NCBI GenBank assembly: GCA_947373185.1 | Contig: CANBWP010000020.1 | Location: 1 to 43,823 of the forward strand | DNA from: Comamonadaceae bacterium | GTDB taxonomy: Bacteria > Pseudomonadota > Gammaproteobacteria > Burkholderiales > Burkholderiaceae_C | Direction of reading: 5' to 3' | DNA length: 43,823 nucleotides | Shown here: positions 33,425 through 43,075 of the stretch, piece after piece | Layout of the letters: the number at the start of each line of letters is the position of its first letter | Numbering within the stretch: the first letter of the stretch is position 1 | Notes under the pieces: generated by a model | Database searches by the model: none | What the model saw: the letters and a program-made list of their open reading frames with translations, nothing else | Told to the model about the DNA's origin: nothing | Position numbers and translations under genes: made by a program

Positions 33425-34480
33425 TCAAGTCTTGGCGCTGCAGGCGCTCGAAACTCGAAGCGCCAGCCTTTGCAAGGCCTGCCAAGGATCGGTGGGCCAG
33501 TCGGCCACTTTCAAGCCTTTGACAATGCCATCCACCTGGTGAGCGTTTTGCAGCAATTGTGCCAAGCGGGCGGGCGACAAGCGGGGCAGCACCCGCTCAA
33601 AAAGCTTTTCTCGAACACCCCAGATGCGTTGCTCTCTGAGGGCCATGGGCAAGGGCCGGCCGTCGGCCATGGCGTCCTTGACGCGCTTCAAAGCCCGAAT
33701 GTCCTCTGCCAAGGTGTAGTGGACCAACACGGCGGCTTCGCCTTCGGCTTGGAGGCCATCCAACATGCGCTGCACGCGGGCCACTTGTCCAGACAGCACC
33801 GCTTCGGACAGTTTGAAAACGTCATAGCGCGCCACATTGAGCACTGCGCTTTCAACCTGCGCTTGACTGAGTTCGCCGGCCGGGTAGAGCAAACCCAACT
33901 TTTGAACTTCTTGGTGGGCCGCCAACAAATTGCCTTCCACGCGATCGGCAAAAAACTGCAGACAGGCTTGTCCCTCTTGGCCGGCCGCCACACTTTGGTT
34001 TTGCAACTTCAGGCGCTGGGCAATCCACTGCGGCAACTGCGCGCGATCGAGCGAGTCAATTTGCAGCGTGACGCCATATTGTTCTAAGGCACCAAACCAT
34101 GCGCCTTTTTTGGTGGCCGCATCCAAGCGCGGCAAGATGAACAGCGTCAACGTGCTGTCATTGCCTTCAGCACTTTGTGCCAATTGTTGAATCATGGGAC
34201 TGCCCTCTTTGCCAGGCTTGCCCGAGGGAATTCGAATTTCCAAAATTTGACGGTCGGCAAACAGGCTCAGAGAGCCCCCTGCGGCCAGCACTTCACTCCA
34301 GTCAAAATGCGCGCCAGCCACGGTGTGCACACTGCGCTCCGAAAAACCTTGCGCGCGCGCAGCAGCCCGAATGGCATCGGCAGCCTCTTGGACCAACAAG
34401 GCTTCATCGCCATGCAGGGCGTACAAACTGCGCAAGCCTTTTTGCAAATGCGTTTGGAGTTGAGGCAAGGCCAGCTGCAT
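33425..34480 (-). CDS. holA: DNA polymerase III delta subunit
   Basis: A 351-residue clamp-loader subunit that opens the beta clamp. The N-terminal RSLYALHGDEALLVQEAADAI-type AAA+-like start, LEIRIPSGKPGKEG, LPQWIAQRLKLQN and the LKRVKDAMADGRPL C-terminal region agree with betaproteobacterial HolA. It has no functional Walker A, as is normal for delta. It lies 47 bases after lptE, the usual lptE-holA pairing. Confidence 0.92.
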   Translation of the reverse strand: MQLALPQLQTHLQKGLRSLYALHGDEALLVQEAADAIRAAARAQGFSERSVHTVAGAHFDWSEVLAAGGSLSLFADRQILEIRIPSGKPGKEGSPMIQQLAQSAEGNDSTLTLFILPRLDAATKKGAWFGALEQYGVTLQIDSLDRAQLPQWIAQRLKLQNQSVAAGQEGQACLQFFADRVEGNLLAAHQEVQKLGLLYPAGELSQAQVESAVLNVARYDVFKLSEAVLSGQVARVQRMLDGLQAEGEAAVLVHYTLAEDIRALKRVKDAMADGRPLPMALREQRIWGVREKLFERVLPRLSPARLAQLLQNAHQVDGIVKGLKVADWPTDPWQALQRLALRVSSACSAKT

Positions 34481-34527
34481 GGTTTAAGCGTTTCCCCAAA
34501 ACTGCCCGTCCGCTGAGCGCAAGCTGC

Positions 34528-35076
34528 TCACAGCGATTTCACAGCGGCCAAGCGCCGCATGATTTGTTGCACGATGTCCACTTGCATGTCACGGTACATC
34601 ATGTTTTCTTCAATTTCTTTGGCCAATGCCGCCGACTCCAAGAAGCTCAAATCGCGTTGTTGCTGCAATTCCACTTCCTGAATGAGCACTTTGCCCTGCG
34701 GCGTGCGCAGCCGAAACTTCACACGCAAACGCAGTTGCAACTCACGCACTTGGCCGGAGGCATTCAAGCCCACCACCACACGCTCTCGCAACTCCGACAG
34801 CACGTCAAGCACCACTTCGGCCGCGGCCAAATCCTTCACTTCGGTGAAGACTTTCAAATCTTCTTGGCTGGCCAAGGTTCTGCGCAGATCTGTGGCCAGT
34901 GCAGACTGTCTTGGCAAAATCAAGAACACCGACTTAAAAGGTAACTGCGCACTTTGGCGCAACTGAAAACCACAGCCTGTCAAAGCCACGGCCGGCAAAG
35001 TCACGCAGACTGCAGCGCCCCTCCAAAGGGTCCGCAAGGCCGCGCGGCGTTGAAGCGTCAGGCTGTTGTGCAACAT
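34528..35076 (-). CDS. lptE: LPS-assembly lipoprotein LptE
   Basis: A 182-residue outer-membrane lipoprotein that plugs and helps LptD insert lipopolysaccharide. The signal peptide ends with the lipobox LTGC, so Cys35 becomes the lipid-modified residue, followed by GFQLRQSAQLPFKSVFL, the family start. Start ATG 35076 lies 4 bases after the leuS stop; a longer frame (to 35118) would place residues of leuS before the signal peptide. The leuS-lptE-holA order is the conserved proteobacterial arrangement. Confidence 0.92.
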   Translation of the reverse strand: MLHNSLTLQRRAALRTLWRGAAVCVTLPAVALTGCGFQLRQSAQLPFKSVFLILPRQSALATDLRRTLASQEDLKVFTEVKDLAAAEVVLDVLSELRERVVVGLNASGQVRELQLRLRVKFRLRTPQGKVLIQEVELQQQRDLSFLESAALAKEIEENMMYRDMQVDIVQQIMRRLAAVKSL

Positions 35077-35080
35077 GAAT

Positions 35081-37753
35081 TTAAAGCACCACATTGACCA
35101 AACGGCCAGGCACCACAATGATCTTCTTGGGCGCAGCGCCCGCGGCTTGCTTGGTCACTTGCTCATGCGCCGCCGCCGCTTGTTCAATGGCCGCTTTGTC
35201 AGCGCTCGCTGGCACCGTGAGCGAGCCCCGCAGCTTGCCGTTGATTTGCAACATGAGTTCAATCTCATCGCGCTGCAATGCGGTCTCGTCCACGCCGGGC
35301 CACGCTACATCGAGCAAGTCGCCGCAGCAAGTGCCGTAGCCCAACTCGTTCCACAACTGGAAAGCCAGGTGCGGGCAAGCGGGGTACATCACGCGCAGCA
35401 AGATGGAATAGCACTCGGCCAAAGCGGCGTTGTCGTTCACATCGGTAGACGTCGACAGCGGCGAATCTTCCAGCGTGTTGAGCATCTTCATGAGCGCCGA
35501 CACCACGGTGTTGTATTGCATGCGCTCGTAGTCGTAATTGGCTTGGCGCAGCACCGAGTGAATTTCGAGGCGAAGTTTTTTGGCATCGGCACTGAAGGTG
35601 ATGGGCTGCGCGCGATCCACCGTGAGGCCGACCTTCAAAGCACTTTCGACTTTGACGGCGTAGTTCCACACACGTCGCACAAAACGGTAGCTGCCTTCCA
35701 CGGCCGCATCGTTCCACTCCAAGGTGGCTTCGGGCGGTGCGGTGAACATGGTGTACAGACGCGCGGTATCGGCGCCGTATCGTTCAATCAGGTCTTGCGG
35801 ATCGACGCCGTTGTTTTTGGACTTGGACATGGTGCCCACGCCTTCGTAGTCGATGGCGGTGCCCACGGGCAAATTGCCCACGGCATTTTTCAAACGCGCG
35901 CCGATCACTTTGCCGTCGTCGGCCAACACGTGCTCGACATCGTGGGGCCAGAAATAATCCTTGCCACCTTTCTCGGTGCGACGCGAGTAAATGTGGTTCA
36001 ACACCATGCCTTGCGTGAGCAATTTGGTGAAGGGCTCGTCCACTTTGACCAAGCCCAAATCGCGCATCACCTTGGTCCAGAAGCGCGCATACAGCAAGTG
36101 CAAAATGGCGTGCTCAATGCCGCCAATGTACTGGTCCATCGGCATCCAGTAGTCAGCGCCCTCGGCCACCATCTGGTCGGTGTTCTTGGGGTCGCAATAG
36201 CGCATGAAGTACCAAGACGAATCGACAAACGTGTCCATGGTGTCGGTTTCGCGGCGCGCGGGTTTGCCGCACACTGGACACACCACACCGGCGTGGAAGC
36301 CTTCGTGTTTGTTGAGGGGGTTGCCTGAGCCATCGGGGATGCAATCTTGCGGCAGCACCACGGGCAAATCTTTTTCCGGCACGGACACGGCGCCGTGTTC
36401 ATCGCAATGGATGATGGGAATAGGCGTGCCCCAATAGCGCTGACGGCTGATGCCCCAGTCGCGCAAACGCCAGGTGGTTTTCTTCTCGCCCAAACCTTTG
36501 GCAGCCAAGTCGGCGGCCACAGCTTCTAAGGCGTCTTTGAAATTCAAGCCGTCGTATTGGCCAGAGTTGACCAACACGCCATTGACCTTGTCGCCAAAGC
36601 CATCGTGCCATTCAGTCTGGCTGAAGGTGATGCCTTTGGAGGCCACCACTTGCTGAATGGGCAATTGGTATTTGAGGGCAAACGCAAAGTCTCGCTCGTC
36701 GTGCGCTGGCACGCCCATCACGGCGCCATCGCCATAGCTCATGAGCACATAGTTGCCCACCCACACTTCCACAGGTTTGCCTGTGATGGGGTGCGTCACC
36801 GTCAAGCCTGTGGGCATGCCTTCTTTTTCTTTGACCGCCATCTCGGCTTCGGTGGTGCCGCCCTTTTGGCAGGTCTCAATGAAGGTCGCCAAGGCGGGTT
36901 GCGTCAACGCAGCATGCGCAGCCAAGGGGTGCTCTGGTGCCACGGCACAGAAGGTGACACCCATGATGGTGTCGGGACGTGTGGTGAACACGAACATTTT
37001 GCCGTCTTGGATCAGCTGACCATCGGCACCGCGAATGTCGTGCGGAAACGCAAAGCGCACACCGGTGGATTTGCCAATCCAGTTTTCTTGCATCAGCTTC
37101 ACGCGCTCGGGCCAACCAGGCAACTTGTCGCCGGTGACAAAGTCGAGCAGCTCTTCGGCGTAATCGGTGATCTTCAAGTAGTAGCCAGGGATCTCGCGCT
37201 TCTCGACCACGGCGCCTGTGCGCCAGCCTTTGCCGTCGATCACTTGCTCGTTGGCCAACACGGTTTGGTCAACCGGGTCCCAATTGACGACTTGTGTTTT
37301 GCGATAAGCCACGCCCTTCTCGAGCATTTTCAAGAACAACCACTGGTTCCACTTGTAGTAACTGGCGTCACACGTGGCCACTTCGCGGCTCCAGTCGATG
37401 GCCAAGCCCATGGCCTGCATCTGCTTCTTCATGTAAGCGATGTTTTCGTAGGTCCACTTGGCAGGCGGCACACCATTTTTGAGTGCCGCATTTTCAGCAG
37501 GCAAACCAAACGCATCCCAGCCCATGGGCATCAGCACGTTGTAACCGTTCATGCGCAAATAGCGCGTGAGCATGTCGTTGATGGTGTAGTTGCGCACGTG
37601 GCCCATGTGCAGCTTGCCGCTGGGGTAGGGCAGCATGGAGCAGGCGTAAAACTTCTTTTTGTTGGCGTCTTCGGTAACGCGGTAGGCGTCGCGCGCGTTC
37701 CAATGGCTTTGCGCCGCGGGTTCGACTTCGAGGTGGTTGTACTTGTCTTGCAT
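35081..37753 (-). CDS. leuS: Leucyl-tRNA synthetase
   Basis: An 890-residue class I aminoacyl-tRNA synthetase. The HIGH motif is in [20 protein letters not shown], the editing CP1 domain has [20 protein letters not shown], and the KMSKS motif is [28 protein letters not shown] is the leucine-specific catalytic segment. Length is in the usual 860-890 range. It is preceded by exbD after 76 bases and followed 4 bases later by lptE. Confidence 0.97.
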   Translation of the reverse strand: MQDKYNHLEVEPAAQSHWNARDAYRVTEDANKKKFYACSMLPYPSGKLHMGHVRNYTINDMLTRYLRMNGYNVLMPMGWDAFGLPAENAALKNGVPPAKWTYENIAYMKKQMQAMGLAIDWSREVATCDASYYKWNQWLFLKMLEKGVAYRKTQVVNWDPVDQTVLANEQVIDGKGWRTGAVVEKREIPGYYLKITDYAEELLDFVTGDKLPGWPERVKLMQENWIGKSTGVRFAFPHDIRGADGQLIQDGKMFVFTTRPDTIMGVTFCAVAPEHPLAAHAALTQPALATFIETCQKGGTTEAEMAVKEKEGMPTGLTVTHPITGKPVEVWVGNYVLMSYGDGAVMGVPAHDERDFAFALKYQLPIQQVVASKGITFSQTEWHDGFGDKVNGVLVNSGQYDGLNFKDALEAVAADLAAKGLGEKKTTWRLRDWGISRQRYWGTPIPIIHCDEHGAVSVPEKDLPVVLPQDCIPDGSGNPLNKHEGFHAGVVCPVCGKPARRETDTMDTFVDSSWYFMRYCDPKNTDQMVAEGADYWMPMDQYIGGIEHAILHLLYARFWTKVMRDLGLVKVDEPFTKLLTQGMVLNHIYSRRTEKGGKDYFWPHDVEHVLADDGKVIGARLKNAVGNLPVGTAIDYEGVGTMSKSKNNGVDPQDLIERYGADTARLYTMFTAPPEATLEWNDAAVEGSYRFVRRVWNYAVKVESALKVGLTVDRAQPITFSADAKKLRLEIHSVLRQANYDYERMQYNTVVSALMKMLNTLEDSPLSTSTDVNDNAALAECYSILLRVMYPACPHLAFQLWNELGYGTCCGDLLDVAWPGVDETALQRDEIELMLQINGKLRGSLTVPASADKAAIEQAAAAHEQVTKQAAGAAPKKIIVVPGRLVNVVL

Positions 37754-37829
37754 GATGGTGCAAATTGTAGGGGTTTGCAGAAGGACTTCCCCCGTTCCCC
37801 CCCTCTAAATGAATCTATCGGCGCAAAGC

Positions 37830-38258
37830 TCAGCGTGGCAGCGGCACGCCAGGCGCGGTGACAAAGCCAATGCGACTCAAGCCCGCTTGCTGAGCCAGTC
37901 CCATGAGCGCCAAAACTTGACCGTAGGGCACGCTTTGATCCGCTCTGAGTTGCACTTCCAGGTTGGGTTTTTGCAGGGCCATGCGCTCTAAAGCAGCAGG
38001 CAATGCAGCCATGCTGATGGGTTGGTCATTGAGAAACAAGGCCCCATCGGACTTGAGGCTCAAACTGAGCGATTCGGGGGCCTCTCCCGATTGCGCCGCT
38101 TTGGCTTGCGGCAAATCCAAGCGAATGGCGCTGGTCAGCAATGGGGCCGTCAAAATGAAAATGACCAGCAGCACCAGCATGACGTCGACCAACGGCGTGA
38201 CGTTGATGTCACTGAAAGGCTTGGCCTGCGGGGTTCGGGGAAAACGACCAAAGGCCAT
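37830..38258 (-). CDS. exbD: Biopolymer transport protein ExbD/TolR
   Basis: A 142-residue protein with one N-terminal membrane helix. The proton-relay motif FSDINVTPLVDVMLVLLVIF contains the conserved aspartate, and the periplasmic domain ends with RADQSVPYGQVLALMGLAQQ and AGLSRIGFVTAPG. It works with the ExbB gene 28 bases upstream to energise TonB or TolA. TolR cannot be excluded; no tolA, tolB or tonB is in the window. Confidence 0.88.
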   Translation of the reverse strand: MAFGRFPRTPQAKPFSDINVTPLVDVMLVLLVIFILTAPLLTSAIRLDLPQAKAAQSGEAPESLSLSLKSDGALFLNDQPISMAALPAALERMALQKPNLEVQLRADQSVPYGQVLALMGLAQQAGLSRIGFVTAPGVPLPR

Positions 38259-38286
38259 GGCGACAGCAGCAGATTGCAGTCCGTGC

Positions 38287-38931
38287 TTAGCGTTGACGAC
38301 CCGTGAGCAAGTTCAGAAGGTCTTGCGCAAAGCCTTCCAACTCAATCTCGATGTTGGCCACGGTGCGGCCAAACACGTTGTAGGCCAACACGGCAGGTAT
38401 GGCCACGGCCAAACCTGCAGCAGTCATGACCAGGGCCTCGCCCACTGGGCCGGCGACGCGGTCGAGGGTAATTTGGCCGGCTTCAGCCATGCCGCTTAAG
38501 GCATTGAAAATGCCCCACACGGTGCCTAGCAAACCGACAAATGGCGAGATGGCGCCTGCAGTGGCCAAGAGCAGCTGGCCCCATTGCAAACGGGTGATGG
38601 TTTGTTGCAAAGCGCCGCGCAAGACGCGGGTGAGTTGGTGCTCGCGATCACCTGCAGCAGCCAAGGTGCCGCCCAAAGGCAAGAGTGTGGCGTCCAACAG
38701 GGGAAGCACAGCGCGGTCCCGGTCAAATTGCGCCACGCGTGCATGGGCCTCTTCAAAGTGAGCGGCCTGCCAAAAGGCCGCCGTGCTCTGCGGTACATCT
38801 GCCTTGACACGGCGCAACAAGCGCAGCTTCCAAACGACGACGACCCAGGTGCTGACTGACAGCGCCAGCAGCGCCAAGGCCACACAGCGGATGACAAGAT
38901 CGCCTTGAAGCCAAAAGCTCAAAAGGCTCAT
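38287..38931 (-). CDS. exbB: MotA/TolQ/ExbB proton channel
   Basis: A 214-residue inner-membrane protein with three main helices. GAISPFVGLLGTVWGIFNAL is the signature of the family and AVAIPAVLAYNVFGRTVANI is the third helix with the conserved A-I-P-A. It makes the stator with ExbD. It starts 12 bases after the dapB stop, so dapB, exbB and exbD are likely one transcript. Confidence 0.9.
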   Translation of the reverse strand: MSLLSFWLQGDLVIRCVALALLALSVSTWVVVVWKLRLLRRVKADVPQSTAAFWQAAHFEEAHARVAQFDRDRAVLPLLDATLLPLGGTLAAAGDREHQLTRVLRGALQQTITRLQWGQLLLATAGAISPFVGLLGTVWGIFNALSGMAEAGQITLDRVAGPVGEALVMTAAGLAVAIPAVLAYNVFGRTVANIEIELEGFAQDLLNLLTGRQR

Positions 38932-38943
38932 GCCGGTTTCACC

Positions 38944-39780
38944 TTAACGCAGTGACAGGACGTCGAACATGTCGAACAAACCTGAGGATTGGCTGGCCAA
39001 GAAGCGCACGGCTCGCAAACTGCCCTGTGCATAGGTGGCTCGGCTGGAGGATTTGTGCGTCACTTCAATGCGCTCGCCGGTGCCTGCAAACAAGACCGTG
39101 TGGTCGCCCACAATGTCACCGCCGCGAATGGTGGCAAAGCCAATGCTGGAGGGGTCGCGCTCGCCCGTGACGCCTTCGCGAGCATAGACAGCGCAGTCCT
39201 TCAGGTCACGGCCCAAGGCATCGGCAATGACCTCGCCCATTTTGAGCGCTGTGCCGGAGGGCGCATCGACCTTGTGGCGATGGTGTGCTTCAATGATCTC
39301 GATGTCATAACCCGTGGCCATGGCCTTGGCGGCCATTTCCAACAACTTGAGCGTGACGTTGACGCCGACGCTCATGTTGGGCGCCATGACAATGGCGATG
39401 TCTTGAGAGATGGCTTTGATTTCGGCTTTTTCAGCGTCTGAAAAGCCGGTGGTGCCGATGACCGCTTTCACACCCAAAGCTTGGCATACCTTGAGGTGGG
39501 CCAACGTGCCCTCAGGGCGCGTGAAATCAATCAGGAACTTTGCGTTTTGCAAACCGGTTTTGAGATCGCCCGTGACCAGAATGCCACTGGGCTTGCCCAA
39601 AGAAGCGCCGGCGTCGGTGCCGACAGCAGGGCTGGTGGGCACATCGAGGGCACCGGCCAACCGGCAGTCGTCGGATTGGCTGATGGCCTCAATGAGCATT
39701 TGGCCCATGCGACCGGAGGCACCTGCCACTGCCACTGCGTGCATTGCGTGGCCTGGCGTTGGAGCAGTTACTTGCGTCAT
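38944..39780 (-). CDS. dapB: 4-hydroxy-tetrahydrodipicolinate reductase
   Basis: A 278-residue enzyme of lysine/meso-diaminopimelate synthesis. The nucleotide-binding start is [18 protein letters not shown]. The conserved [29 protein letters not shown] and catalytic [20 protein letters not shown] are all present. [20 protein letters not shown] closes the domain. It lies 67 bases after bamE on the same strand. Confidence 0.97.
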   Translation of the reverse strand: MTQVTAPTPGHAMHAVAVAGASGRMGQMLIEAISQSDDCRLAGALDVPTSPAVGTDAGASLGKPSGILVTGDLKTGLQNAKFLIDFTRPEGTLAHLKVCQALGVKAVIGTTGFSDAEKAEIKAISQDIAIVMAPNMSVGVNVTLKLLEMAAKAMATGYDIEIIEAHHRHKVDAPSGTALKMGEVIADALGRDLKDCAVYAREGVTGERDPSSIGFATIRGGDIVGDHTVLFAGTGERIEVTHKSSSRATYAQGSLRAVRFLASQSSGLFDMFDVLSLR

Positions 39781-39847
39781 TCTGAAATTGGCTTAGAGGG
39801 CTGTAAGGGCTTGTGAAAGGACTGATGAACGTGAGGTCAGCGCCAAA

Positions 39848-40420
39848 TCAGCGAGCAGGTTCCAGCGGTGGGTAGGTGCTGGGCAAGGGGGCCGCAGGGG
39901 TTGTTGCAGGTTCCACCTTGCGTACGGGCACGGGGTATTTGCGCAAATCTTCGTCTTTGGCTTCTAATTCAGGCACTCTGAGGCCAGACTTTTTGGCCAC
40001 CAGTTGCGTGACAAACTCAGTTTCGCTGGGCAATTCATCGCCCGTGACGCGATCGAGCGCATCGCCCTTGAACCACACACTGAGGCTGAAGTTTTGAGGG
40101 GGGACGCCTTGACGCTTGATGGTGAAGACATAGTCCCAGCGCTGCTCATGAAAGATGCTGGAGACCAAAGGTGTGCCCAAAATTTCTTTGACTTGCTGGC
40201 GGGACAGCCCTGGCTTGAGGTATTCCTTTTGCTCGCGGGAGACAAAGTTGCCTTGAACCACTTCAGGAATGTACAAAACACCGCCCGTGGCTGTCGCCAG
40301 GTTGATGCGGGGCAGCGTGCATGCGCTGAGCAGGCATGTCAGGCCGACAATCAGCAGCGCAGGCAGGCGCTGTGCAGAAAGCCAAGGGGCGCGCTGGGAA
40401 ATTTGAATTTGTTTGTTCAT
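39848..40420 (-). CDS. bamE: Outer membrane assembly factor BamE (SmpA/OmlA)
   Basis: A 190-residue lipoprotein of the BAM complex that inserts outer-membrane proteins. Signal peptide with lipobox LLSAC, giving Cys34. The BamE core reads VVQGNFVSREQKEYLKPGLS, then a QVKEILGTPLVSSIFHEQRW segment. A proline-rich tail of about 30 residues after it is longer than E. coli BamE. Start ATG 40420 begins MNKQIQISQ; an extension to 40438 has no support. It is divergent from fur, with 105 bases between them, a common betaproteobacterial arrangement. Confidence 0.92.
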   Translation of the reverse strand: MNKQIQISQRAPWLSAQRLPALLIVGLTCLLSACTLPRINLATATGGVLYIPEVVQGNFVSREQKEYLKPGLSRQQVKEILGTPLVSSIFHEQRWDYVFTIKRQGVPPQNFSLSVWFKGDALDRVTGDELPSETEFVTQLVAKKSGLRVPELEAKDEDLRKYPVPVRKVEPATTPAAPLPSTYPPLEPAR

Positions 40421-40525
40421 GGATGCTTGGCAGGCCATATGATGGGGTCATTGTAGCGGCTGCCTTGGGCGGCGGTGGCGTCAATTTCACCAAGGCCCCA
40501 CACTTTCAATTGCAACTGAAAACCC

Positions 40526-40948
40526 ATGGACGAACTCAAAAGCACCGGACTCAAGGCCACCGTGCCCCGACAAAAGATTTTGGAGATCTTTCAAAAGGGT
40601 GTGCAAAGGCACATGACGGCCGAGGATGTCTACAAACATTTGCTCAATGACAACGCCGACATTGGCCTGGCCACCGTCTACCGGGTTTTGACGCAGTTCG
40701 AACAGGCCGGCCTCCTCAGCCGCAACCATTTTGAAAGCGGCAAGGCCATCTACGAGCTCAACGAAGGTCAACACCATGATCACATGGTGTGCTTAGACTG
40801 CGGCAAAGTGGAAGAGTTTTACGACGCCGAGATTGAAAAGCGACAGCACGATGTGGCGCTGGCCAAGGGCTTTGAGATTGCGGATCACGCTTTGAGTTTG
40901 TACGCGCACTGCACGCGCAAGCCCTGCCCCCATCGAAGCCGTGTCTAA
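40526..40948 (+). CDS. fur: Ferric uptake regulator Fur
   Basis: A 140-residue iron-sensing repressor. DNA-binding helix region [14 protein letters not shown] and [19 protein letters not shown], then the metal-binding [16 protein letters not shown] (first Cys pair) and [10 protein letters not shown] (second Cys pair, CX4C). Length is normal (about 140). I see no clear Fur box in the 105-base gap to bamE, so autoregulation is not supported by what I can read. Confidence 0.96.
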   Translation: MDELKSTGLKATVPRQKILEIFQKGVQRHMTAEDVYKHLLNDNADIGLATVYRVLTQFEQAGLLSRNHFESGKAIYELNEGQHHDHMVCLDCGKVEEFYDAEIEKRQHDVALAKGFEIADHALSLYAHCTRKPCPHRSRV

Positions 40949-40971
40949 AGCGGCTGGCGAAATGCGCGGGT

Positions 40972-41919
40972 TTACTCGCCGCCCATCGCCAAACGCTGGC
41001 GATGCATGAAGTCTTGATAGGTGTCAATGCCGCGCATTTGCAAAATGGTGTTGCGCACTGCGGCCTCCACCAACACCGCAATGTTGCGACCTGCCACCAC
41101 CTGAATGACCACTTTGAGCACCGGGATACCGAGCACATCTTGCATCAAGGGCTCGGTCGGAATGCGTTCGTAGTCGCGCTCAAAATTTTCTCGCCGTACC
41201 AAATGCACAATGAGCTTCAGGCGCATTTTGCGGCGCACCGCAGTTTCGCCAAAGATGGCCCGGATGTCTAGCAAACCAATGCCGCGAACTTCTAACAAGT
41301 TCTGCAACAACTCGGGGCAACGCGCTTCAATCGTGGTCTGATTGATGCGAAACAGATCGACCGCATCGTCAGCCACCAGGCCGTTGCCACGAGAAATCAG
41401 CTCCAAGCCCAACTCGCTTTTACCCAAACCAGACTCGCCCGTGATCAGCACGCCCAGCCCCAAAATGTCCATGAACACGCCATGCATGGTGGTGCGATCG
41501 GCAAAGTGTTTGGACAGGTAGGCGCGCAGCACATCGATCACAAAGGCCGACGATTCTGGCGTTGAGAACATGGGAATCTGAGCCCGCTCACACACCTTCA
41601 ACAAGGCTTCTGGCGCGGTTTGTCCGTCGGCCAAGACCAAGACAGGCGGCTCAAGTGTCACGATGCGTGAGACTCGGCGAAGGCAGTCTTCTTCGTTGCC
41701 GCGGACCAAATACGCCACCTCACGCTCGCCCAAAATTTGAACGCGGTAAGGATGGATGTAATTCAAATATCCGACCAAGTCGGCGCCCGAGCGCGCGGCG
41801 CGCACCGCCACCTCGTCAAATCGGCGCTCCGAGGCACCCAAGCCTGCAATCCATTGCCACTTGAGTTTGCCGCGGTGGTCTTCAAACAGGGCGTCGGCGC
41901 TGACTGCGGTTGGCTTCAT
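40972..41919 (-). CDS. hprK: HPr kinase/phosphorylase
   Basis: A 315-residue bifunctional enzyme that phosphorylates and dephosphorylates HPr on serine. Walker A is [20 protein letters not shown], and the family signature [20 protein letters not shown] is intact. The N-terminal domain is of the DRTGG-like kind. In betaproteobacteria this gene belongs to the nitrogen-related PTS cluster with ptsN, matching the gene just upstream. It is convergent with fur (23 bases apart). Confidence 0.95.
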   Translation of the reverse strand: MKPTAVSADALFEDHRGKLKWQWIAGLGASERRFDEVAVRAARSGADLVGYLNYIHPYRVQILGEREVAYLVRGNEEDCLRRVSRIVTLEPPVLVLADGQTAPEALLKVCERAQIPMFSTPESSAFVIDVLRAYLSKHFADRTTMHGVFMDILGLGVLITGESGLGKSELGLELISRGNGLVADDAVDLFRINQTTIEARCPELLQNLLEVRGIGLLDIRAIFGETAVRRKMRLKLIVHLVRRENFERDYERIPTEPLMQDVLGIPVLKVVIQVVAGRNIAVLVEAAVRNTILQMRGIDTYQDFMHRQRLAMGGE

Positions 41920-41932
41920 GGACAGCTCACTT

Positions 41933-41959
41933 TTGAGAGGGGCAGAGTTGAGAGGGGCA
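41933..41959 (-). repeat. Tandem repeat in the ptsN-hprK gap
   Basis: Two copies of TTGAGAGGGGCA (41933-41944 and 41948-41959) lie with a 15-base period, 13 to 40 bases upstream of the hprK start. On the mRNA strand they read TGCCCCTCTCAA. No convincing ribosome site stands between them and the start. They could be a regulator or RNA-binding site or a recent duplication. Confidence 0.6.
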
Positions 41960-41982
41960 CAAGCTCAAGCGCCACAAGCCCA

Positions 41983-42444
41983 TCAGGCAGCAGGCGCCCA
42001 GTTGGCAATGAGGCCGTGAAGGCTGGGCGCGCTGGGGCAGTCCAACATGCCGTCACGCACGGGGGCATTGCTCAAGAGCTCGGCAATTTCAGACAAAATT
42101 TCCAAATGCTTTTGGGTAGCGGCTTCGGGCACCAACAAAAAGATCAGCATCTTCACGGGCTGCTCGTCGGGCGCATCAAAGCCAATGCTCTGAGCCAGTT
42201 GAAAAACCGCCGCCATGGGCGACTTCAGGCCTTTGATACGGCCATGCGGAATGGCCACGCCATGCCCCAAACCCGTCGAGCCCAATCGCTCGCGCGCAAA
42301 CAAACTGTCAGTGACCAAAGCCCTGGACAGACCATGCAAATTTTCAAACAACAAGCCCGCCTCTTCAAAAGCGCGCTTCTTGCTGGTGGCATCAACGCCC
42401 ACCAGCACTTGTTCAACGGGAAGGATGGCTGCAAGTCTGTTCAT
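41983..42444 (-). CDS. ptsN: Nitrogen-regulatory PTS enzyme IIA (PtsN)
   Basis: A 153-residue EIIA-Ntr phosphoryl acceptor. The active-site histidine is in GHGVAIPHGRIKGL, and KKRAFEEAGLLFENLHGL with MLIFLLVPEAATQKHLEIL is typical. It relays phosphate from PtsP/NPr and regulates potassium and carbon/nitrogen metabolism. It lies 63 bases before hprK and 98 bases after hpf, with a terminator hairpin in that gap. Confidence 0.94.
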   Translation of the reverse strand: MNRLAAILPVEQVLVGVDATSKKRAFEEAGLLFENLHGLSRALVTDSLFARERLGSTGLGHGVAIPHGRIKGLKSPMAAVFQLAQSIGFDAPDEQPVKMLIFLLVPEAATQKHLEILSEIAELLSNAPVRDGMLDCPSAPSLHGLIANWAPAA

Positions 42445-42485
42445 ATCGAGGGCGGATTATGCACCCTTGCAGGCACCGCCCCCAT

Positions 42486-42508
42486 AAAAACCGCACCCAA
42501 GGGTGCGG
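42486..42508 (-). terminator. Rho-independent terminator after hpf
   Basis: A perfect 8-base stem CCGCACCC-AA-GGGTGCGG (42491-42508; in RNA the innermost pairs open to form the loop) is followed on the minus strand by five T (42490-42486). It lies about 35 bases past the hpf stop and 42 bases before the ptsN start. Hpf may therefore be made largely as a single-gene message with partial read-through into ptsN-hprK. Confidence 0.75.
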
Positions 42509-42542
42509 CCATGTGTTTCAAAGCGAAGGGATCTCGCCCCTT

Positions 42543-42872
42543 TCACATCATTCGCTTGGGGGCTGTGTGGTGGTGTTCCGTGATGCGGTCTTTGTGTTTC
42601 ACGACTTGGCGGTCCAGTTTGTCGACCAACTCGTCGACGGCTGCATAGAGGTCTTCGTGGGAGCTTTCTGCAAACAAATCGTTGCCTTTCACGTGGATAT
42701 TGCATTCCGCGCGTTGGCGTTTTTCCTTTTCTTTTTGCTTTTCAACGGTGAGCAACACTTTCACATCCACCACCTGATCGAAATGCCGAGTGATTCGGTC
42801 TAATTTGCCAGTGACGTAGGTTCGTAAAGCGGGAGTGACCTCGAGGTGGTGACCACTGATCGTCAAATTCAT
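42543..42872 (-). CDS. hpf: Ribosome hibernation promoting factor (short form)
   Basis: A 109-residue protein of the HPF/RaiA (S30AE) family that binds the small subunit and drives 100S ribosome dimers in stationary phase. [20 protein letters not shown] is the usual beginning, and [20 protein letters not shown] with [14 protein letters not shown] the usual end. The C-terminal dimerisation domain of long HPF is absent. A strong AGGAGG lies 7 bases before the ATG at 42872. Confidence 0.93.
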   Translation of the reverse strand: MNLTISGHHLEVTPALRTYVTGKLDRITRHFDQVVDVKVLLTVEKQKEKEKRQRAECNIHVKGNDLFAESSHEDLYAAVDELVDKLDRQVVKHKDRITEHHHTAPKRMM

Positions 42873-42897
42873 AAATTGCCTCCTGTTGCGCCTGGTT

Positions 42898-42925
42898 AAA
42901 AAACCACCCCCCGTTCAGGCGGTGG
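42898..42925 (-). terminator. Terminator-like hairpin in the hpf leader
   Basis: On the minus strand CCACCGCC (42925-42918) pairs with GGGGGGTGG (42912-42904), with one mismatch, across TGAAC, and six T follow (42903-42898). It stands 25 bases before hpf. It would end transcripts coming from the MFS gene, but a promoter directly upstream would put it at the 5' end of the hpf message. Confidence 0.6.
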
Positions 42926-42934
42926 GTTGAGCCC

Positions 42935-42963
42935 ACTATGCGCCCCAGTTCACTCAATTGCAA
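42935..42963 (-). promoter_or_regulatory. Putative hpf promoter
   Basis: On the minus strand TTGCAA (42963-42958) and CATAGT (42940-42935) are spaced by 17 bases. The expected start point, near 42928, coincides with the beginning of the hairpin. Further upstream a CTTGAAT/ATTCAAG inverted repeat (42968-42974 and 42989-42995) could be a regulator site. Match to the -10 consensus is only 4 of 6. Confidence 0.4.
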
Positions 42964-43075
42964 GTTGCTTGAATTAACCCCTTCAAACATTCAAGTAGTT
43001 CACTTTTGACGCCAAAAAGCTGATAAATTCCCATCTTGAAGCACACGGCTTCGGTCTTCCCCAAGGGCCGCCCCT

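Noticed and set aside
35066..37861. Two frames of over 400 codons on the plus strand opposite leuS
   Set aside because: They are codon-bias shadows of the leucyl-tRNA synthetase gene, with no family motif and no start signals.
40421..40525. Fur box between bamE and fur
   Set aside because: I looked for GATAAT-type repeats and found none of sufficient match.
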